Below are positions 18,483-33,006 of a DNA stretch of 64,000 nucleotides, in pieces. Each line of letters begins with the position of its first letter. Within the stretch, counting starts at the first letter, position 1. Below the pieces are notes generated by a model. That model did no database searches. It saw only the letters and a list, made by a program, of their open reading frames with translations, and was not told where the DNA came from. The stretch is taken from NCBI RefSeq assembly GCF_009793335.1, contig NZ_WING01000001.1, positions 2,356,001 to 2,420,000 on the forward strand, given 5' to 3'. Position numbers and translations under genes: made by a program. This DNA is from Actinomadura sp. J1-007. Lineage in GTDB: Bacteria > Actinomycetota > Actinomycetes > Streptosporangiales > Streptosporangiaceae.

Positions 18483-19616
18483 GTGTCACTGACCGGCCGG
18501 CCTCTGCTGTGCCTGCTGATCGTGGCCGTGCTGGCCCTCGTGACCGGTCTGACCTGGGGCTGGCGCCGCCTCGCCGGGTCCGGGATCGGCCCGGTCGCGG
18601 CCCGGCTCGGGGCGCTCGCGGTCTGCCAGGTGCTGATCACGCTGACCGTCCTCGTCGCGATCAACCGCGACTTCGGCTTCTACGAGAGCTGGACCGAGCT
18701 GGCGCGCGCGGGCGGCGCGGGCGGCGGCGGGGGCGGCGACGGCAAGCTGGTCCAGCGGCAGGGGCAGGGCGGCGCGGCGGTCGCCTCCAAGCTCATCAAG
18801 CGCAAGCCGGAGGTGTCGGTCGGCGGCTCCGAGCAGGCGGACGGACGGCTCGACACCGTCGACGTCCGCGGCGTCCGGTCGGGACTGCACGCCCGCGCGT
18901 ACGTCTACCTGCCGCCGCAGTACTTCCAGCCGGGCGCCGACAAGCGCCGCTTCCCCGTCGCGATCGGCCTCAGCGGCTACCCGGGCGCGCTGCGCAACCT
19001 CGTCACCCAGGTGAAGGTCCCGCAGACCGCCCGCGACGAGATCAAGGCCGGACGGGTCCAGCCGACGATCTACGTCCTGCTGCGGCCGTCGATGATCCCC
19101 GGCCGCGACACCGAGTGCGCCGACGTGCCCGGCGGCGCCCAGACGGCCACGTTCTTCACGCAGGACCTGCCCGAGGCCGTCCGCGGCGCCTACCGCGTCC
19201 CTGACGCGCGCAAGAGCTGGGGCGTGTTCGGGCTGTCCACCGGCGGCTACTGCTCCCTCAAGCTCGCCATGCGCCATTCGGACGTGTTCGCCGCCGCCGC
19301 CTCCCTGTCCGGCTACTACGGCGCGCTGAAGGACATCACGACCGGCGACCTCTACGGCGGGAGCCAGACGGTCCGCAACGAGAACGACCTGTTCTGGCGG
19401 CTCGAACACCTGCCCCCGCCTCCCGTCTCGGTGCTCGTCACCACCAGCCGCGTCGGCGAGAAGAACAAGGAGGGCACCGAACGGTTCCTCTCCCTCGTCA
19501 AGCCCCCGATGCGCGCCTCGTCCCTGATGCTCGACGAGGGCGGCCACAACTTCCAGACCTGGAACCGCGTCCTTCCGCAGGTTCTGCGCTGGATGAGCCG
19601 CGGCCTGACCGTCTGA
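18483..19616 (+). CDS. Membrane-anchored alpha/beta-hydrolase (esterase D / mycolyltransferase-like fold)
   Basis: 377 residues from GTG at 18483, with GAGGAG upstream. Two N-terminal membrane helices (about 6-24 and 41-60) are followed by a glycine-rich linker and a catalytic domain. The nucleophile elbow is GLSTGGY (Ser252), and the His is in EGGHNFQTW near residue 355. The strand YVYLPPQYFQPGADKRRFPV resembles the feruloyl/PHB esterase and antigen-85-like superfamily. The active site would face outside, so it could trim or transfer acyl groups on the envelope, but the substrate is unknown. The sialidase-like lipoprotein gene begins 13 bases later, so they probably share a transcript. Confidence 0.8.
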   Translation: MSLTGRPLLCLLIVAVLALVTGLTWGWRRLAGSGIGPVAARLGALAVCQVLITLTVLVAINRDFGFYESWTELARAGGAGGGGGGDGKLVQRQGQGGAAVASKLIKRKPEVSVGGSEQADGRLDTVDVRGVRSGLHARAYVYLPPQYFQPGADKRRFPVAIGLSGYPGALRNLVTQVKVPQTARDEIKAGRVQPTIYVLLRPSMIPGRDTECADVPGGAQTATFFTQDLPEAVRGAYRVPDARKSWGVFGLSTGGYCSLKLAMRHSDVFAAAASLSGYYGALKDITTGDLYGGSQTVRNENDLFWRLEHLPPPPVSVLVTTSRVGEKNKEGTERFLSLVKPPMRASSLMLDEGGHNFQTWNRVLPQVLRWMSRGLTV

Positions 19617-19629
19617 TCGCTCCCCTCCG

Positions 19630-21372
19630 ATGAACGAGCCGACCCACGCGCGGAACGCCGCGACGCGCCCGCGTCCGCGCCCCGGTCGTCCGGCCGCCAC
19701 GGTGGGTCGGACCGCCTCGGCAACGGGGACGGCACGCGCCCTCGCCCTGGTCCTCGCGCTCGTACTGCTCGCGGTCGCCGGATGCGGCGGCGATCCGCCG
19801 CGGAAGGCGCGGACCGAGCGGGGCACGGCCACCACCGCGCGACCGGACGCGCGACCGCAAGGGGCTACGGCGCCTTTCACCGCATCGCCCGAACGGCTGC
19901 TGGAGGACCGTACGGCGATGTATCCGAGGGCGATCCGCGTACGGGACGGGCGCATCGTTCTCAGCGTGTCCACGTCGTCGTCCGGGAGCGGCGTCACGGA
20001 CATGGCGCGGTTCTACGAGAGTTCGGACGAGGGCCGCACGTTCCGCCCGCTCTCGGACATCCGGGATCCGGCCGCGGCGGAAGGGCGCGGGGCCTGCTGC
20101 GGAAGCCTGATCGAACTCCCCCGGCAACTCGGTTCGCAGCCCGCCGGAACGCTGCTGTGGGCGGGCACGGCGGGAATGAAGAACCGCGCGCCCCAGCGCC
20201 GCCCGGAGCTCCGGGTCTGGCGCAGCACCGACGGCGGCCGGTCGTGGAGCTACCTGTCGAGCTGCGCCGCCGGCCCCGATGGAACGCCGTGGAACCGCGG
20301 CCTCTGGGAGCCCGAGCTGAGCCTGGACGCCCAGGGGCGGCTCGCCTGCTACTTCTCCGACGAGACCGACCCGGGCCACGACCAGGTGATCGCGCGGGTC
20401 GCGTCGGCGGACGGCGGCGCGACCTGGGGGCCGAAGCAGGTCCTCGTCGCGCCCGGCCGCCACGACCGGCCGGGGATGCCCGTGGTGCGGCGGCTGCCGA
20501 ACGGCTCGTACCTCATGGCGTACGAGATGTGCGGGCCCGCCGGGTCGGACGCCTGCAAGGTCTACTACCGGGCGTCGCCGGACGGGGTCTCCTGGGGCGA
20601 TCCGCGCGCCTTCGGCACCGCGGCCCGCACCGCGGACGGCCGGTACCTGTACCACGCGCCCACGATCGCGTGGACGGGCGGCGGCGCGCCGGAGGGCCGG
20701 GTCCTGCTCGTCGGCGGGCTGCTGCGGGACCCCGGCGGCGACCTCTCCCGCCCGGCGAGCGGCTCGACGGTGCTGGTCAACACCGAGAACGGCTCCGGCC
20801 GCTGGTACGACGCGCCGGCCCCGGTGCGCGTCCCGTTCTCCGCTCGTCCCGACCACGACGAGGTCGTCTGCTCCAACTACAGCTCGGCGCTGCTTCCCCT
20901 GGCGAACGGGTCGGGCCTGCTGGAGGTCGCGACCAAGCGCGGCGCGGACGGCCGCTGCCGGGCGTACGTGGGCACGGCGCCGCTCCTGCCCGCCCCGGGA
21001 ACGCCGAAGGACGGCCCGTACCGCGTGCGCAACGTCAGGAGCGGCCTGTGCCTGGACGCGACCGGCCCCGGCGACGCCCTCACGCAGCTCCCGTGCGACG
21101 ACCGCCGGCCGCGGCAGCGCTGGACGATCAAGCCGACCGGGGACGGCGCGCAGTGGCTGCGCAACACCCGTACCGGCCGCTGCCTGGGAGGCGCGTGCCC
21201 CGGCCCCGGCTGGACGCTGAAGCGGATCGCGGGAGACCACTACGCCGTCACGGCGCAGGCCGACGGGTCCTGCCTGGAGGCCGCGGACGGCGCGGAGAAG
21301 GCGGGCGCCGTCGTACGCCAGGGCCCCTGCTCGCAGCGCGCCCACCAGATCTGGCGCTTCGAGCCCCGCTGA
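19630..21372 (+). CDS. Secreted sialidase-fold lipoprotein with C-terminal ricin-B lectin domain
   Basis: 580 residues. A lipobox LLAVAGC puts the lipidated Cys at about 52, after an unusually long basic N-region. The body carries several Asp-box motifs (SSDEGRTF, STDGGRSW, SADGGATW, SPDGVSW), the mark of a six-bladed sialidase-type beta-propeller, though the Arg triad of true sialidases could not be confirmed by eye. Residues about 440-580 form a ricin-type trefoil (GLCLDATG, QRWTIKPTGD, QIWRFEPR; CBM13) that binds galactose-type sugars. It is anchored outside the cell. A later start, giving a normal-length signal peptide, is possible. It converges with the sulfatase gene. Confidence 0.82.
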   Translation: MNEPTHARNAATRPRPRPGRPAATVGRTASATGTARALALVLALVLLAVAGCGGDPPRKARTERGTATTARPDARPQGATAPFTASPERLLEDRTAMYPRAIRVRDGRIVLSVSTSSSGSGVTDMARFYESSDEGRTFRPLSDIRDPAAAEGRGACCGSLIELPRQLGSQPAGTLLWAGTAGMKNRAPQRRPELRVWRSTDGGRSWSYLSSCAAGPDGTPWNRGLWEPELSLDAQGRLACYFSDETDPGHDQVIARVASADGGATWGPKQVLVAPGRHDRPGMPVVRRLPNGSYLMAYEMCGPAGSDACKVYYRASPDGVSWGDPRAFGTAARTADGRYLYHAPTIAWTGGGAPEGRVLLVGGLLRDPGGDLSRPASGSTVLVNTENGSGRWYDAPAPVRVPFSARPDHDEVVCSNYSSALLPLANGSGLLEVATKRGADGRCRAYVGTAPLLPAPGTPKDGPYRVRNVRSGLCLDATGPGDALTQLPCDDRRPRQRWTIKPTGDGAQWLRNTRTGRCLGGACPGPGWTLKRIAGDHYAVTAQADGSCLEAADGAEKAGAVVRQGPCSQRAHQIWRFEPR

Positions 21373-21405
21373 CCCGAGGGGGCCCGGGGGCGCCGGAGGC
21401 GGCGA

Positions 21406-22914
21406 TCAAAGGTCGCGGCAGTTCGGGCCGCCGCACGTCCGGTACGAGGTGATCACCGACCGCAGCTCGGCCTTGCGGGACGCGGGCGCCTGCCCCCACA
21501 TGTTGCCCAGCTCGTGCGGGTCCCGGGCGAGGTCGTAGTACTCGCGGTCGCCGTTCTCGTACTCCACGTACAGCTCGCCGGCCGTGCGGACGGCCTCGTA
21601 CGTCGGCGGGTTGCCCCCGTACTTGCGCGGCAGGTCGGGGTCGTCGTGGGCGTAGTTGGGGCCGCGGTGCTCGATGAACGCCGTGGAGCGCCACCCGTTC
21701 ACCTGCTGCCCGTGCAGCAGCGGCACCAGGGACCTGCCGTCCACCGAGTCCGGCGGCCTCAGCCCGGCGAGCTCCTGGAACGTGGGGCAGATGTCGGTGT
21801 TCTGCGCGAACCTCGCCTCGGTCCTCCCCGCGGGGACGCCCGGACCGGCCACCACGAGCGGCACCCTGATGTCGGTGTCGTACGCGGTGAGCTTCCCCTC
21901 GCGGAGCCGGTGCTGCCCGAGGTGGTAGCCGTTGTCGGAGTTGAAGACGAAGTAGGTGTCGGCGCCCGCCCCGCGCGCGTTGACGGCGGCCTCCAGCTGC
22001 CCGATCATCCTGTCGACCGACTGCACGGCCCGTACCCGCTGCCGGAACGCGGCGTCGATCTCCTTGAGCCGGCGGGGCCGCAGCCGCGGGTACTTGCGCA
22101 GCCATCCGGGCTTGTCGGAGATGTCGGGCTCGTTGAAGCCCGGCGGGCGGGGCGCCCTGACGTTGGCGAACGACCGGCCGTCCTCGGGCGCGGGCGTCGC
22201 GGGCGCGTGCGGCGTGAACGTCGACATCTGGAGCAGGAACGGCTGTCCCGAGTCGGCGCTGCGGTTGACGAAGTCCGTCGCCTTGGCGCCGAGCACGGTG
22301 TTGAGGTAGTCGCCCGGTTTGCGGCCGTAGTGGGTGAGGGTGCCGTTGCCGTTGAGGTTGTAGTTGTAGTTGGCGTACCCGAGGCCGGTGACCTGCCACT
22401 CGCTCCAGCCCGGCGGGATGTACGTGCGCGACGACCCCTGCGCCTTGGTGGGCTCGTACCCGTTCAGGTACTTGCCCATGAGCGCCGTGCGGTAGCCGGC
22501 CTTCTGGAGCGCCGCCGCGAACGTCGACTGCTCGTTGCCCTTGGCGTTGAAGACGTCGAACCCGCCGAACGGGGGGTCGTTGCTGAGCACGCCCGTGTTG
22601 TGCGGGTACTTGCCCGTGAGGATCGTGGCGCGCGAGGGGCAGCACAGCGTGTCGGCCACGAAGTAGTTGCTGAACGTCAGCCCGCGCCGCTGGAGCCGCT
22701 TGACGTTCGGCATGTAGTCGACGAGGTCCCACGACAGGTCGTCGGTCAGGACGTAGACGATGTTGGGCTTCTTGGCCCGCTCGGACGGCGCCGCCGAGGC
22801 GTTCTTCCCGCCGCCCTTGCCGCGCCCGCCCGTTCCGGTCTCGGCGCAGCCGGCGAGCAGCAGCACGCCCGCGACCAGTGCGGCCAGCCATCGCCGCTGC
22901 TCAGCGCCGAGCAT
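21406..22914 (-). CDS. Type I sulfatase, lipoprotein
   Basis: 502 residues from ATG at 22914, with AAAGG upstream. The lipobox is LLLAGC (Cys23). The sulfatase signature CCPSRATILTG is present, with Cys91 as the residue oxidised to formylglycine in C-x-P-S-R. Metal ligands are seen in LTDDLSWD (D58, D59) and in FNSDNGYHLGQH further on. It removes sulfate esters from a carbohydrate or small molecule outside the cytoplasm. Maturation needs a formylglycine-generating enzyme that is not in this window. The open frame runs upstream without a stop into the acyltransferase region, but that is an artefact of a frameshift there. It lies next to polysaccharide genes that include a sulfotransferase. Confidence 0.9.
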   Translation of the reverse strand: MLGAEQRRWLAALVAGVLLLAGCAETGTGGRGKGGGKNASAAPSERAKKPNIVYVLTDDLSWDLVDYMPNVKRLQRRGLTFSNYFVADTLCCPSRATILTGKYPHNTGVLSNDPPFGGFDVFNAKGNEQSTFAAALQKAGYRTALMGKYLNGYEPTKAQGSSRTYIPPGWSEWQVTGLGYANYNYNLNGNGTLTHYGRKPGDYLNTVLGAKATDFVNRSADSGQPFLLQMSTFTPHAPATPAPEDGRSFANVRAPRPPGFNEPDISDKPGWLRKYPRLRPRRLKEIDAAFRQRVRAVQSVDRMIGQLEAAVNARGAGADTYFVFNSDNGYHLGQHRLREGKLTAYDTDIRVPLVVAGPGVPAGRTEARFAQNTDICPTFQELAGLRPPDSVDGRSLVPLLHGQQVNGWRSTAFIEHRGPNYAHDDPDLPRKYGGNPPTYEAVRTAGELYVEYENGDREYYDLARDPHELGNMWGQAPASRKAELRSVITSYRTCGGPNCRDL

Positions 22915-22972
22915 CACACACCTTTCAGACCAACGGGACGTCGAGCAGCGAACCGGACCGACCGCGACCAGG

Positions 22973-24233
22973 TTAGAGCACCGTGGCCCCCGGGGTCCCC
23001 TCAAGCCCCTCCGCCCGCTCCGGCGCGGGCCGCCGCACGGCAGAAGGCGCGGGCGCGGCGGCCTGGTGCCCGGCGGGCGCCGCCGAACCGGCCCGCGGAG
23101 CGGCCGCGGGGCGGAGGCGGGCGCGCCGTCGCGGCGGATCTGCGCCAGCGCGGCCTTCAGCCTCGGGCGCATCAGCGCCTGGAGGGGGACCTCCACCAGC
23201 CTGTGGACGAGGTAGGCGGCCAGCAGCACGGCGACCGTGATGACCGGCAGGATCGTCAGCCGGTCCAGGATCGGGTGCGGGAAGAACTGCTTGACGATCG
23301 CGCGGGCCACCATCTCGTGCAGCAGGTAGAGGGGGTAGGTGAGCGCGCCCAGGATGGTGAAGCCGCGCCAGCTCAGCCAGGCCAGCCGCCGCGTCGCGAC
23401 CAGCGCCATGATCAGGTAGAGGGCGGTGACCACGGTCGGGACCACCCACTCGTGCACGCCCGGCCACGCGTTGAGGCCGCTGATGCCCTGCACGCCGTAG
23501 TGGACGCCGAGCGCCCAGCACGCCCCGATCACCAGCCCGAGGACGAGGTTCGGGCCGTACCGGTGGATCAGGTAGAACGCCATGCCGCCGATGAAGTACG
23601 GCGCCATCGTCGGGAAGAGCGCCTTCTCCAGGAACGCGTTGCCCGCCTCGTGCGCGTACGCGCCCAGCAGCAGCCAGGAGACCATGAACGTCACGCAGCG
23701 GTTGTAGGTGATGCCCCGCCAGGCGAGCAGGGCGACGAGCACGTAGAAGTGCAGCTCCACCCAGAGCGTCCAGTAGACGACCTCCAGCGGCTTCACCCCG
23801 ATGCCTTCCTGGAGCATGGTCAGGTTGGGCAGGACGCGTCCGACCGGGTCGGGGTCGTCGGGCCCGTACGGGACGGCCGCGCCGGTGGTGAGGAAGAGCA
23901 CGAGGCCGAGCAGGACGCTGAACCAGTACGCGGGGTAGATCCGCACGACGCGGGACACCGCGAAGTCGCCGGGCCGCCGCCCCCAGGCGCTCATCAGGAT
24001 CACGAACCCGCTGATCAGGAAGAACAGCTCGACGCCGAGGTAGCCGAAGTGCGCCACGGGCGCGAGCTCGGGAAAGATCTTCTGCGCGTCCCGGCCGGCC
24101 CAGACGGTGCTGCGCACGCCCGCGAAGTGGTGCAGGACGACCGCGCCGGCCGCGACGAACCGCAGCAGGTCCAGCTCACGCAGGCGGGGCGGCGGCGGTG
24201 TCGTGCTCGGCGGCGGGGCGGGGGAACCGTCAA
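22973..24233 (-). CDS. Acyltransferase-3 (OafA-like) membrane protein 2 (two frameshifts in the sequence)
   Basis: The proposed start TTG at 24233 overlaps the stop of the preceding gene (TTGA) and follows GGAGG. One base is missing in 24220-24224 and one in 23108-23111; with both restored the length is 420 residues, ending GTPGATVL at 22973. It opens with RLRELDLLRFVAAGAVVLHH, the catalytic-His signature of inner-membrane O-acyltransferases, and has about ten TM helices. It would transfer acetyl or similar groups to sugars across the membrane. It is a close paralogue of the next gene upstream. Read without correction, the frame fuses with neighbours on both sides. Confidence 0.72.
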
Positions 24234-25381
24234 CGGAGTACCTCCGGTGGGAGCGGGAACGGCCTCTCGGCCCCGCGGCGGGACGCCGCGCCGTCGCCGG
24301 ACGGTCCGGCGGGGCCCCGTCCCCGTTCCGGATCTGCTCCAGCGCCCCCTCAGCCTCGGCCGCATCCATCGCTGCGCCGGCTGTTCGACGAACCGGTATA
24401 CCAGATGGGCGCCGCCGAGGGCCACGGCGCAGCACGCGGCGAGCAGCGGCCACCTGCCAAGGTGCGGACCGAGCCGTTCCACCATGACCCGGGCGAGCGT
24501 CTCGTGGATCAGGTAGAGCGGGTAGGTCAGCGCGCCGAGGGCGGTGAAGCCCCGCCGGCGCACCATGCCGAGCGAGCCGGTCGCGACCATCAGCATGAGC
24601 AGGAACAGGAAGGTGACGACGCCCGTGGCGACGGCGTCCCAGACCTGCGGCCAGACGAGCTCCCGGTTGACGATCGTGACCCGGTAGTACACGGTCAGCG
24701 CCCAGCACGCGGCGATGACCAGCCCGAGGACGAGGTTGGGGCCGAAGCGGTAGACCAGGTAGAAGCCCATGCCCGCGATGAACAGCGGGGCCCATTCCGG
24801 CATCAGCAGCCCGTTGAGCAGCCCGGCGCGCCCCTCGCGCGCGAAGACGCCGAGCAGCAGCCACAGCACCATGAACGCGACGCACCGGTCGTAGGTGATG
24901 CCGCGCCACACCAGCAGGGCCGCGAGCGCGTAGAAGTGCAGCTCCGCCCAGAGCGTCCAGTAGACGACCTCCATGGGCGGCACGCCGATCCCGACGTTGA
25001 GCATGGTCATGTTCGGCAGGTACGACCGCAGCGGCCCGATCCCGCCGCCGTCCTCGAACAGCGAGGCCCGGACGCGAAGAACAGCAGCAGGGCGAGCGAC
25101 ACGGCGAACCAGTACGCCGGGAAGATCCGCGCGACCCGGGAGACGGCGAAGTCGCCGACCCCGCGGTCCCACGCGCTCATCAGGATCACGAACCCGCTGA
25201 TCAGGAAGAACAGGTCCACGCCGAAGCCGCCGAAGTGCGTGAGGCGCGCGAGCACCGGCAGGTTGTGGTGGTTGTCCACGCCCCAGCCCGCGATGCGGCC
25301 GACGAAGTGGTGCAGCATGACGGCCGTCGCGGCGACGAACCGCAGCAGGTCGAGCTCCCGCAGCCGCGGCGGCTCGGTCAA
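24230..25381 (-). CDS. Acyltransferase-3 (OafA-like) membrane protein 1 (three frameshifts in the sequence)
   Basis: TTG at 25381 overlaps the wzt-like stop as TTGA. The reading MTEPPRLRELDLLRF is followed by HHFVGRIAG and about ten TM helices. Bases are missing in C runs at 25067-25069, 24345-24349 and in 24311-24314; adding three gives exactly 384 residues, ending LPPEVLR at 24230. Motifs LFFLISGFVILMS and PLYLIHETLARV are typical of the family. It likely O-acylates the galactofuranan or a linked glycan. An alternative, with only one loss, would be a fused two-domain acyltransferase, but the paired TTGA overlaps argue for two genes. Confidence 0.72.
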
Positions 25382-26196
25382 CTCTGCGCCCCGGCGGACC
25401 GGGGCGGAGGGGCCGGGACGGGGCCGGGGCCGCCCTGGACGGCGCGGCGGCGTTCCTGGCGCTTGCGGATGAGCAGGTCCGCCGCGGTGTCGATGTCGCC
25501 GTCCCACACGACGCGGCCGTTCTCCAGGAAGATGCCGCGCGTGCAGATCTGCCGCAGCAGCTTGGCGTCGTGGGCCACGATGACCATCGTCCGGCCGCTG
25601 TCGCGGTAGGCGCGGAGCCGCTGGATGCACTTGTCGCGGAAGAGCGGGTCGCCGACGGCGAGGACCTCGTCGATGAGGAAGACGTCCGGGTCGGTGTGCA
25701 CCGCGATGGAGAACGCGAGCCGCATGAACATGCCGGAGGAGTAGAACCGGACCGGCTGGTCGAGGAACCGGCCGATGTCGGCGAACTCCACGATGGCGTC
25801 GAACTTGCGGAGCGTCTCCTCGCGGTCCATGCCGAGGATGGCGCCGTTCAGGAAGACGTTCTCGCGGCCGGTGAGGTCGGGGTGCAGGCCCGCGCCGACC
25901 TCGATCAGCCCGGCGACCCGGCCGCGGACCCGGACCGAGCCGCCGTCGGGCGGCATCACCCCGGAGATGATCTTCAGCAGGGTGCTCTTGCCCGAGCCGT
26001 TCACGCCGAGCAGCGCGACGGACTCGCCGACCCCGATCACCGCCGAGACGCCCTCCAGGGCGACGAACCGTTCGCGCAGCTTCTCGCGGCGGACGGCCCG
26101 CACGGTCATGTTCTTGATCGAACGGGCGTGCCGCAGCGTGAAGCGCTTGGTCACCGCGTCCACGACGACGGCCGCCTTCGGAACGGCGTCGGGCAT
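25378..26196 (-). CDS. Polysaccharide ABC exporter ATPase (Wzt-like, RfbE/Rv3781 type)
   Basis: 272 residues from ATG at 26196; a GTG two codons earlier would overlap the permease stop. Walker A is GVNGSGKST (64-72), the signature is the diverged FYSSGMFMRL typical of O-antigen/teichoic exporters, and Walker B is DVFLIDEVLAVGD. It has no C-terminal carbohydrate-binding domain, which fits mycobacterial Rv3781-like members. With the permease encoded next to it, it would flip a lipid-linked galactan across the membrane. It is inside the glf operon. Confidence 0.92.
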   Translation of the reverse strand: MPDAVPKAAVVVDAVTKRFTLRHARSIKNMTVRAVRREKLRERFVALEGVSAVIGVGESVALLGVNGSGKSTLLKIISGVMPPDGGSVRVRGRVAGLIEVGAGLHPDLTGRENVFLNGAILGMDREETLRKFDAIVEFADIGRFLDQPVRFYSSGMFMRLAFSIAVHTDPDVFLIDEVLAVGDPLFRDKCIQRLRAYRDSGRTMVIVAHDAKLLRQICTRGIFLENGRVVWDGDIDTAADLLIRKRQERRRAVQGGPGPVPAPPPRSAGAQS

Positions 26197-26198
26197 CG

Positions 26199-27157
26199 TC
26201 ACAGCTCCTCCGCGAAGCGGCGCTGGAGCCGCGCGAACACGTACTGCCCGAAGCCGAGCAGCACCGCGGCGAGGGCGAGGGAGACCAGCCCGTCGCGGGT
26301 GAGGTGCGGCGGGAACGCGAACGTGCGGTCGGTGGTCGGCCACCAGAACGCGCGCTCGAACAGCAGCACCGCGTCCGCGAGGGGGTTGGCCAGGTACAGG
26401 TCCAGGGCCCAGCCGGGCGCGGTGTCCCGCACCACGTGCCAGGGGTAGATCATCGGCACCGACCAGGTGACGAACAGCGTCGCGATGTCCACCACCTTGT
26501 CGGTGTCGCGGTAGAACACGTGCAGCGCCGAGCAGAGCAGCCCGAGGCCGATGCCGAGCACCGCGACGAGCGAGAAGCCGAGCAGCGCCGACCCGATCGC
26601 GAGGGCGGACGGCGTCCAGCCCCACGCGAGCGCCACGCCCAGCACGATCGCGAGGCCCGGCAGCAGGTGCACGCCCGACACCAGCAGCGACGCCACCGGG
26701 AACAGCTCGCGCGGCAGGTACACCTTGCGGACCAGCGGCGCGTTCCCGATCACCGAGTGGGTGGTGTTGATCAGCGTCTCGTTGAAGAACGAGACCAGCA
26801 CCAGGCCGGAGAACATGAAGATCGGGAAGTGGGCGACGCGGTCGCTCATCCCGAGGAACACCCCGACCACGAAGAAGAACACCGCGAAGTGCGCGGCGGG
26901 CCGCACGTACGACCAGCCGAGCCCGAGCAGCGACCCCTGGTAGCGGGCGCGCAGCTCCCGCCGCACGATCAGGCGCAGCAGGTAGCGGCGCCGGAACACC
27001 TCGCCGAGCCCGCCGCCCCGGCCCGGCTCGACCAGCTCCGGGTCGTCCAGGTCGAGTCCGGCGACGGCCGTGGCCGGCCCGCCGCCCGCGACCGGGACGC
27101 CGGGGCCGCGGCCGCGCCCGTCCGGCCCGCGGGCGGCCGGCTCCCCCGAGCCGGTGG

Positions 27158-27161
<4 letters not shown>
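26199..27161 (-). CDS. Polysaccharide ABC exporter permease (Wzm-like, ABC-2 type)
   Basis: 320 residues from GTG at 27161, which overlaps the GlfT2-like stop by four bases (GTGA). After a Pro/Gly-rich cytoplasmic head of about 60 residues it has the ABC-2 arrangement of about six TM helices, with RRELRARYQGSLLGLGWSYV before the first and YLANPLADAVLLFERAF before the last. It forms the channel for undecaprenyl- or decaprenyl-linked galactan with the neighbouring ATPase. Mycobacterial Rv3783 is the functional counterpart by family. Confidence 0.92.
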
Positions 27162-31995
<4,834 letters not shown>

Positions 31996-31999
<4 letters not shown>

Positions 32000-33006
32000 G
32001 CCCCGGCGAGGCGGGCCCGGCCGGCCGGCCGCCCGGCGCGCCCCGGGTCGCGGCGGTCGTCGTGACGTACGAGCGGCGGGAGCTGCTGACCGAGGCGCTC
32101 GGCGCGCTCGCCGCGCAGACCGCGCCGCCCGCCGTCGTGATCGTCGTGGACAACGCGTCCACCGACGGCACCGCCGACCTCGTCCGCGAGCGCTTCGCGA
32201 GCGCCGACCTGGTCGAGCTGAGCCGCAACACCGGCGGCGCGGGCGGGTTCGCGGCCGGCACCGCGCGGGCGCTGGAGCTGGACGCCGACCTCATCTGGCT
32301 CATGGACGACGACACCGTGCCCGAGCCCGGCGCGCTCGCCGCGCTCCTGGAGGCCCGCGAACGGGCCGCCGAACGCCCCGGGCCGGGCGGCCCGCCCGTC
32401 CTGATCGCGAGCCGCGTGGTGTGGACCGACGGCCGCGACCACCCGATGAACACGCCGCGCGTCAAGCCGGGGGCCTCCAAGGCGGAGCTGGCGGCGGCGG
32501 CCCGGGCGGGCTGCGCGCCGATCCGTTCCGCGTCGTTCGTGTCCGTGCTCGTGGACGCGGCGGCCGTCCGGGAGCGGGGCCTGCCCGTCGCCGACTACTT
32601 CCTCTGGAACGACGACTTCGAGTTCACCACCCGGCTGCTGCGCGGCCGTACGGGACTGTCCTGCCCCGCCAGCGTCGTCGTCCACAAGACCAGGACGTTC
32701 GGCGGGACGGAGACCGACCCCGGAGACCGCTTCTACTACGAGGTCCGCAACAAGATCTGGCTGTTCACCCGGAGCAGGGGCCTGGCCCCGGGAGAACGCG
32801 CGCTGTACGCGGGATCGTCGCTGCGGCGGTGGGCCCGGACGTACGCCCGCTCGCAGGATCGCGCGACCCTGCGCCGCGCCCTCGGCAAGGGGCTGAACGA
32901 CGGCCTGCTGCGCCGTCCGCGCGGCAACGACGAAGTCATGACCACGGCTTGGCGTCGATATGATCCGGGGCGTAGTGACGACTCGGCCGAGGGGAGGCTG
33001 GTGTGA
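31996..33006 (+). CDS. GT2 glycosyltransferase, GlfT1/rhamnosyltransferase-like
   Basis: 336 residues. VAAVVVTYERRELL opens a GT-A fold, the metal site is WLMDDDTVPEP (D104-106), and YFLWNDDFEFTTRL supplies the catalytic acid, as in GlfT1 and WbbL-type enzymes. RNTGGAGGFAAG is also typical. In mycobacteria GlfT1 adds the first Galf residues to the linker beside the Wzm/Wzt genes, and here it lies across from glf/glfT2, so a priming galactofuranosyl role is likely but not proven. Its start overlaps the upstream gene (ATGA), and its stop overlaps the next start (GTGA). Confidence 0.82.

Noticed and set aside
18059..18489. Short ORFs on both strands between the TraG-like and esterase genes
   Set aside because: No Shine-Dalgarno, no codon bias and no recognisable motif; they overlap each other.
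21406..24909. A 1167-residue acyltransferase-sulfatase fusion
   Set aside because: The join contains a lipoprotein signal peptide in the middle and a base loss at 23108-23111; correcting it ends the acyltransferase at 22973 before the sulfatase start.
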